Origin: JAVVHE01 sp038238915
GTDB taxonomy: Bacteria > Pseudomonadota > Alphaproteobacteria > Sphingomonadales > Sphingomonadaceae
Direction of reading: 5' to 3'
DNA length: 64,000 nucleotides
NCBI GenBank assembly: GCA_038238915.1
Contig: JBBSFH010000015.1
Location: 1 to 64,000 of the forward strand
Part shown: piece after piece, positions 59,829-64,000 of the stretch
How positions within the stretch are numbered: position 1 is the stretch's first letter
How the letters are laid out: each line of letters opens with the position of its first letter
Translations under genes and position numbers: made by a program
Notes under the pieces: generated by a model
What the model was told of the DNA's origin: nothing
The model's database searches: none
Seen by the model: only the letters and a program-made list of their open reading frames with translations

Positions 59829-60987
59829 GCCGCCATCTCCCCACCGATATCGAGCATCGCGCGTTTCTCCGCATCGGTGAGGAAACTCGCCGCCCCGACC
59901 TGCGCCCACAGCGCCGCACGGTCCGCCGCGACCGCAGGGATCTGATCACGGTCGATCCCCACCTCCACCTCGGGCCACCAATGCCGAAAATGCCCCTCCA
60001 GCGCCGCCGCCAGCTTCTCGGCCAGGGCAGCAGCGTGAGGCGCCACAACGCCCGGTTCGCCTCCGCATAATTGGCATACGTATTGTCGCCCGGCAGCCCG
60101 AGCAGCATCGGCGGCACCCCGAACGCCAGCGCAATCTCGCGCGCCGCACTCGCCTTCGCGCCGACGAAATCCAGCTCGGCGGGCGTCAGCGAAAGCGCCT
60201 GCCAGCGTAGCCCACCCTCCAGCAGCATCGGCCTGCCGCCATTGGCCGCGCCTGCGAAACTCGCCTCCATCTCGCTCTTCAGCCGCTCGAACTGCTCGGC
60301 GCTCAGCGTCGATCCGTCTGCGGGTTCATAAACCAGCGCCCCGCTCGGCCGCGCGCTGTTTTGCAGCAGCGCGGTGTTCCATTTGGAGGCTGCATTATGC
60401 GTATCGATCGCGGCAGCCGCTGCGCCCAGGCACCCCAGTCCATAATGATCGTCGAGCGGGTTGAACGTGCGGATATGGCACAATCCCGGCCGCCCGCCCG
60501 CATCCACCGCCGGATAGCGCACCACCGCGCCGCCCACCCGGTACACATAGGCCGATGGCCACCCACGCGCATCCGCCTCGATCGTCACACGCTCGGGGCG
60601 CAGCGCATAGAGTTCGGCGGGCATCCCGTCCGCGCCCTCCACCACCTCCAGATACGCGTTGCCGTGCAGCAAGAGAAACGCGATCACGCCCTCGAAAAAC
60701 TCCGGCCCACTCATCGCCGGAGACGGCCGCGCGATCAGCGCGGCGAGCGGATGCGCATCGGGCCGCACCGCCATTGGCGCGCTCGCCACCCCCTCGGCAA
60801 CGGTGCGCACAGCGCGCTGACCGATCGCATTGCGCACGAACCCCTCGCGTACATTGCCTTCGTATCCGCGAACCAGGTCGCCGCTTGACCAGCCGAAGCT
60901 CGCCATCGGATAGCGCGCGATCGGCGGCGGTGAGGCCGCCTTGCGCTGGAAAATGGGTAACCGCACTGGCACCTCCAATTCAAACAT
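59825..60987 (-). pseudogene. Portal protein (GTA gp3) with a one-base frameshift
   Basis: From ATG 60987 the first frame gives a portal of the HK97 family: FEGVIAFLLLHGNAYLEVVEG, PERVTIEADARGWPSAYVYRV, HYGLGCLGAAAAAIDTHNAASKW and FGVPPMLLGLPGDNTYANYAEANRALWRLTLLP. At the CCC of 60025-60027 the frame turns to WPRSWRRRWRG. The -1 frame continues properly: LAEKLAAALEGHFRHWWPEVEV, AALWAQVGAASFLTDAEKRAMLDIGG, stop at 59825. One extra C (CCCC) would restore 387 aa. It is a real mutation or a homopolymer sequencing error. Confidence 0.82.
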
Positions 60988-61060
60988 GACGCAGCGCGGC
61001 CCGGTGGCGTCTGCCATCGTGCCCGCCGCCGAAACCGCAGCCTCGTCCGCATCAAAATCG

Positions 61061-62392
61061 CTAAAGAATCCGCATCCCAGGTCGCACCGGCTCGCCGCCG
61101 AGCATCAGCTCGCTCAGCGCCCACACCAGCGCATCCGCGCGGTCGGGCGAGCGCCCCGGCCCGGCGTACACGCCGCCCACTACCATCCCGCAAAGCTCGT
61201 CTTCCAAAGCGGGAAACGCGCCGATATGGCTAACACGCCCTGTCTCGTACAACGCCGCCACCGGTTCGGCGCGCGCGATCTTGCCGTGAGATGCACGCAC
61301 GCAGCGCACCGGCAACGCGGCCGCCACCCCGCGCAACACGCTCTCCACCATCGCGCCGCCGTTGTTCACTTCCGCGACCACGCGGTCCGCATCGAAATCG
61401 CCAGCCGCGCCCACCACCGCGCGCGCCCAGCCCTCGGGCGAGAGCCCCTGCACGCTGCGGTCCGCCAGCACATAGGCGCGCCCGTCGTGCCCGCGCCCCG
61501 CGACCACGATCCCGCACGCATCCGCCGCCGCCCCCACGCTCGCAGGCGGATCGACCGCGACCACCACGCGCCCCAGCCCCGGCGCCGCCGCCACCCGGCA
61601 CTGCTCGATCAGCGCGCGCGACCATAGCGCGCCCACCGCCTGCTCGATCAGCTCGCCGTCGAGTTCCTGCCGCCCGAGCTGCGTCCCCGCATAGGCCGCC
61701 TCCACCGCATTCAGGAATGAACGCGGCAGGTTCACGCGGTTGTCGCGCGTGCGGCCCCGCGTCACCACCGCGCCGCGCGCCGCAAGCAGCGATCGCAGCA
61801 GCGGCATCGGCCGTGGCGTCGTCGTCGCCACCGCGCGCGGCGCTTCACCCAGCCGCAGGCCCATCTGCAGATTGTCCCAGGTAGTCTGCGCGTAGCTCCA
61901 TTTGCAGATCTCGTCGCACCACGCGAAGTGATGCTGCGGTCCGCGCAAATTGTCGGGCTCCTCGGCCGAGTACAGGAACGCCTGCGCGCCATTTGGCCAA
62001 AGCAGTCGCCGCCGCGACGCTTCGTACACCGGCCGGCTCGCACTCGGTGCGATCGCCATCAGCCCGCTTTCGCCCTCTACCATCGTCGCGCGCGTGTCCG
62101 CGTGCGTCGCGCCGACCAGCGCGATGCGCGCCTGTGGATCGCGCTCGGCCCAGCCGCGCGTATATTCGGCCCCCGCGCGCGTCTTGCCAAAGCCGCGCCC
62201 CGCCAGGATCAGCCATGTCGTCCACGGCTGCGGCGGCGCGATCTGTCCGGGCCGCGCCCAGAACTTCCACTCATACTGGAGTTCGGCGAGCGCATCCTCG
62301 TCCAGTTCGCCGAGCAATTGCCCACGATCGCCCCATGTCGCGGCCACTTCGGCCAGGCTACGGCCGCGCCGCCAGTCGCGCGCGTCCCCCAT
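61061..62392 (-). CDS. Large terminase subunit (DNA-packaging ATPase, GTA gp2)
   Basis: 443 aa from ATG 62392, overlapping the upstream gene stop (ATGA). ATPase motifs are LILAGRGFGKTRAGAEYTRGW (Walker A), RIALVGATHADTRATMVEG, HHFAWCDEICKW (Walker B) and ATTTPRPMPLLRSLL (coupling motif). The nuclease part has VVVAVDPPASVGAAADACGIVVAG and DRVVAEVNNGGAMVESVLR, with acidic residues, and a final RADALVWALSELM. It packages DNA into heads and cuts it. The frame is intact. Confidence 0.94.
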   Translation of the reverse strand: MGDARDWRRGRSLAEVAATWGDRGQLLGELDEDALAELQYEWKFWARPGQIAPPQPWTTWLILAGRGFGKTRAGAEYTRGWAERDPQARIALVGATHADTRATMVEGESGLMAIAPSASRPVYEASRRRLLWPNGAQAFLYSAEEPDNLRGPQHHFAWCDEICKWSYAQTTWDNLQMGLRLGEAPRAVATTTPRPMPLLRSLLAARGAVVTRGRTRDNRVNLPRSFLNAVEAAYAGTQLGRQELDGELIEQAVGALWSRALIEQCRVAAAPGLGRVVVAVDPPASVGAAADACGIVVAGRGHDGRAYVLADRSVQGLSPEGWARAVVGAAGDFDADRVVAEVNNGGAMVESVLRGVAAALPVRCVRASHGKIARAEPVAALYETGRVSHIGAFPALEDELCGMVVGGVYAGPGRSPDRADALVWALSELMLGGEPVRPGMRIL

Positions 62393-63063
62393 TACTCGCC
62401 CTCACCAATGCGCTCGGCGAGCTTGTTCAGCCGCGCCTCGATCGCCAGACGCGCCGCTTCGCCCTTCTTGCCGTGGATCGCACCGCGCTGCGCCGCCGTG
62501 CTTTCCGCACTCTCGCCGCCGCGCTTGCGCCGCAGCACTTCCACCATCAGCCGCTCGGCCATCACATGGCGCGTCTGCCGCTTGCCACCGTTCACCGTCT
62601 CCGCCGCCCAGCCATGCACCGCGTGATTGAGCACGATCGCCTCGGCAACATCGGCGTGCGCCGCGAGCGCGTCCGCCCACGCCGCTGCGAACGATTGGTC
62701 GCGCCGCCGCAGCGCGTAGAGCGAGGTCAGCCCCATCTCCGCCTTCGCCACCGCGAGGTCCACACGCCCCGTCGCGCCCAGTTCAGCCAGAAAGGCGAGA
62801 CGACGCTCGGTCGTCCAGCGGTTGGCACCAACGGGTGCCGCGAGCGCATCGTCGAGCGCCTTGGCCTCCGCTGCGCGCCGCGCGTGCGTCTTGTCGGGCA
62901 TCACCATGTTGACTGCCACCGTGTCGATTGCCACCATGCCGATAATCGCGCCCCCGCGCGCCGCCACCGTTCGTGCCGTGGCGCGCGCCAGCGTTGCGCG
63001 TGTCGGCCGCGTCGTCGGCCGCTTCGCCGCCACGCGCGTCTTGCTCGTCTTCCTGTCGATCAT
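62392..63063 (-). CDS. Small-terminase-like DNA-binding protein (GTA gp1 position)
   Basis: Up to 223 aa; ATG 63063 has a G-rich upstream stretch, while ATG 62907 would give 171 aa and removes the low-complexity Arg/Thr start. The core WTTERRLAFLAELGATGRVDLAVAKAEMGLTSLYALRRRDQSFAAAWADAL is a helix-turn-helix of the terminase small subunit type, which recognises DNA for packaging. The rest is helical and basic (RRKRGGESAESTAAQRG). It is the first gene of the cluster and overlaps TerL by one base. Confidence 0.7.
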   Translation of the reverse strand: MIDRKTSKTRVAAKRPTTRPTRATLARATARTVAARGGAIIGMVAIDTVAVNMVMPDKTHARRAAEAKALDDALAAPVGANRWTTERRLAFLAELGATGRVDLAVAKAEMGLTSLYALRRRDQSFAAAWADALAAHADVAEAIVLNHAVHGWAAETVNGGKRQTRHVMAERLMVEVLRRKRGGESAESTAAQRGAIHGKKGEAARLAIEARLNKLAERIGEGE

Positions 63064-63299
63064 CGCGCACCCCGCCCAAAAACGCGAACGGGCGACCCGA
63101 TTGCTCGATCCGCCCGCACCACTCCGACTTGACCCGTTTGTGTCAGATCAGCGTGACGATGTCAAGCAGAATGTTCCAGAACGGTTACTTATAATTCCCG
63201 CCACACCACGCCCCATCCCGCTGGCCAACGGTGTGTGCGGGTGGGCTAGGACAGTGCGCGCCGCCGCGCTAGATAGGCCATCCCTCTGGAGGCGCACCG

Positions 63300-64000
63300 A
63301 TGGCGGACACGATACCCCAACCCACCCAGACTCTCGCCCCGCTCGAGCCGCCGCTCACGCTTACGCCGCCCGCGCCGGTCGCCGTCGTTGCGCCCAACGT
63401 CGCGGCCGGACTCGTCCCCGTCTCGACCGAAATCGCGAGCGAACTCGATCGCCGTGCTGACGCTGAAGTGGCCAAGCTCGCCGCTGCGGACGCGAACAGT
63501 CCCGAATTCGGCCGCCTCGTCGAATCCTTCTCCAACATCGGCCGCGCCGAAATCGCCGACGCCGCGCGCCAGTCGAACCGCTTCCTCGATCGACCCGTCC
63601 GCCAGATCAACGATCAGGGCGGCATCGGCGCGAACCTGACCGAGCTTCGCCGCACCGTCGAGGATCTCGATCCATCGCGGCGCGGTAATCTCACCACACA
63701 GAAACGGCTGTTCGGGCTGATCCCGATGGGTGGCAAGCTGCGCAACTACTTCGACAGTTACAAATCCTCGCAATCCAACATCCAGAAAATCCTGACCGGC
63801 CTCGCCGGTGGCAAGGACGAGTTGATGCGGGACAATGCGGCGATCGATGTCGAGCGCCAGGCGATGTGGGCCGCGATGGGCAGGCTCGAACAGATGATCC
63901 ATGTGTCCAAGACGCTGGATGCAAAGCTCGAATCCAAATCGATGGAGCTCGAGACGAGCGATCCCGCCAAGTCGACCGCAATCAAGCAGACCGCGCTGTT
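63300..64000 (+). CDS. telA: TelA-family toxic anion resistance protein, N-terminal part
   Basis: 233 codons are visible from ATG 63300 (CTGGAGG upstream) and the frame is open to the window edge. A Pro-rich start (PAPVAVVAPNVA) is followed by helical blocks: SPEFGRLVESFSNIGRAEI, NRFLDRPVRQIN, VEDLDPSRRGNLTTQKRLFG, IPMGGKLRNYFDSYKSSQSNI and GLAGGKDELMRDNAAIDVE. These match the TelA family (tellurite/toxic anion resistance, also linked to membrane or envelope stress). The exact role is unclear. It is divergent from the GTA cluster with 236 bases between them, which show no other gene. Confidence 0.85.
   Translation, partial: MADTIPQPTQTLAPLEPPLTLTPPAPVAVVAPNVAAGLVPVSTEIASELDRRADAEVAKLAAADANSPEFGRLVESFSNIGRAEIADAARQSNRFLDRPVRQINDQGGIGANLTELRRTVEDLDPSRRGNLTTQKRLFGLIPMGGKLRNYFDSYKSSQSNIQKILTGLAGGKDELMRDNAAIDVERQAMWAAMGRLEQMIHVSKTLDAKLESKSMELETSDPAKSTAIKQTAL

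Larger units (their letters stand above)
48040..63063 (-). mobile_element. RcGTA-like gene transfer agent / prophage structural cluster, partly decayed
   Basis: About 15 kb of minus-strand genes follow the order of the Rhodobacter capsulatus GTA cluster: TerS, TerL, portal (gp3), small gene, protease (gp4), capsid (gp5), connector (gp6), head closure (gp7), DUF3168 (gp8), then DUF2460 (gp12), DUF2163 (gp13), NlpC peptidase (gp14) and the large tail-tip protein (gp15). There is no integrase, repressor, lysis or replication gene, as is typical of GTAs. The portal and gp12 are frameshifted, gp6 has an amber stop, and gp9-gp11 are absent or reduced to a 103-aa ORF. Three unusual genes lie between capsid and connector. 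Particle production is therefore doubtful. Confidence 0.85.

Overview
The window is a GC-rich bacterial chromosome segment that looks like a member of the Sphingomonadales (Alphaproteobacteria), probably Sphingomonas or a close relative. This is inferred from gene content: a pspF/pspABC locus with sphingomonad-style extra genes, CarD, four PEP-CTERM exported proteins, a TonB receptor beside Zur, and an RcGTA-type gene transfer agent (GTA) cluster. Most of the rest is housekeeping DNA: tgt, ftsY, yciB, dapF, uvrB, rnd, nadK, moaA, pyk, ppx/gppA and rlmE, with tRNA-Asn(GTT) and tRNA-Gln(CTG).

Layout. 1-3.2 kb: the end of an M20 amidohydrolase, a dead amidase remnant, a PEP-CTERM protein, a DUF4197 protein, then about 1 kb without genes that carries palindromes of the CCTGTTAT type. 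3.2-12.9 kb: scattered metabolic genes (flavin-binding oxidase-like protein, DUF885 hydrolase, isovaleryl-CoA dehydrogenase, methyltransferase, AmpD-like amidase, tgt) and a secreted vanadium-haloperoxidase-like PEP-CTERM protein. 13.1-19.1 kb: a winged-helix/TPR regulator, then the phage-shock locus. Divergent pspF faces a near-perfect sigma-54 promoter that reads into a 35-codon ORF, pspA, pspB, pspC and five more small membrane proteins that share a PspB/PspC-like C-terminal tail. 19.3-27 kb: methyltransferase, orphan 2Fe-2S subunit, carD-psiE-ftsY-yciB, dapF, uvrB, tRNA-Asn. 27.2-35.5 kb: an ATP-grasp/alpha-toroid gene pair, rnd, ccmA with no ordinary start codon, a tandem pair of PEP-CTERM GDSL hydrolases, tRNA-Gln, ppx, rlmE. 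35.5-47.9 kb: an unknown membrane protein, zur, a Zur box and a TonB receptor (a zinc-uptake module), a VOC-family pseudogene, nadK-moaA, an EAL phosphodiesterase, pyk and an OmpA-like protein with 26 consecutive prolines.

48.0-63.1 kb, all on the minus strand, is a GTA/prophage-like structural cluster: TerS, TerL, portal, protease, capsid, connector, head closure, DUF3168, tail-tip proteins and cell-wall hydrolase. It seems to be decaying. The portal and the large tail-tip gene each carry a frameshift, the connector has an in-frame amber codon, and the tail-tube, chaperone and tape-measure genes are missing or reduced to one 103-aa ORF. Three extra genes sit between capsid and connector; one encodes a protein with exact 22-residue repeats. 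The window ends inside telA.

The most interesting points are the expanded Psp operon, the lesion pattern of the GTA cluster, the 22-residue-repeat protein, the Zur-controlled receptor and the CTG/TGA-overlapping start of ccmA.
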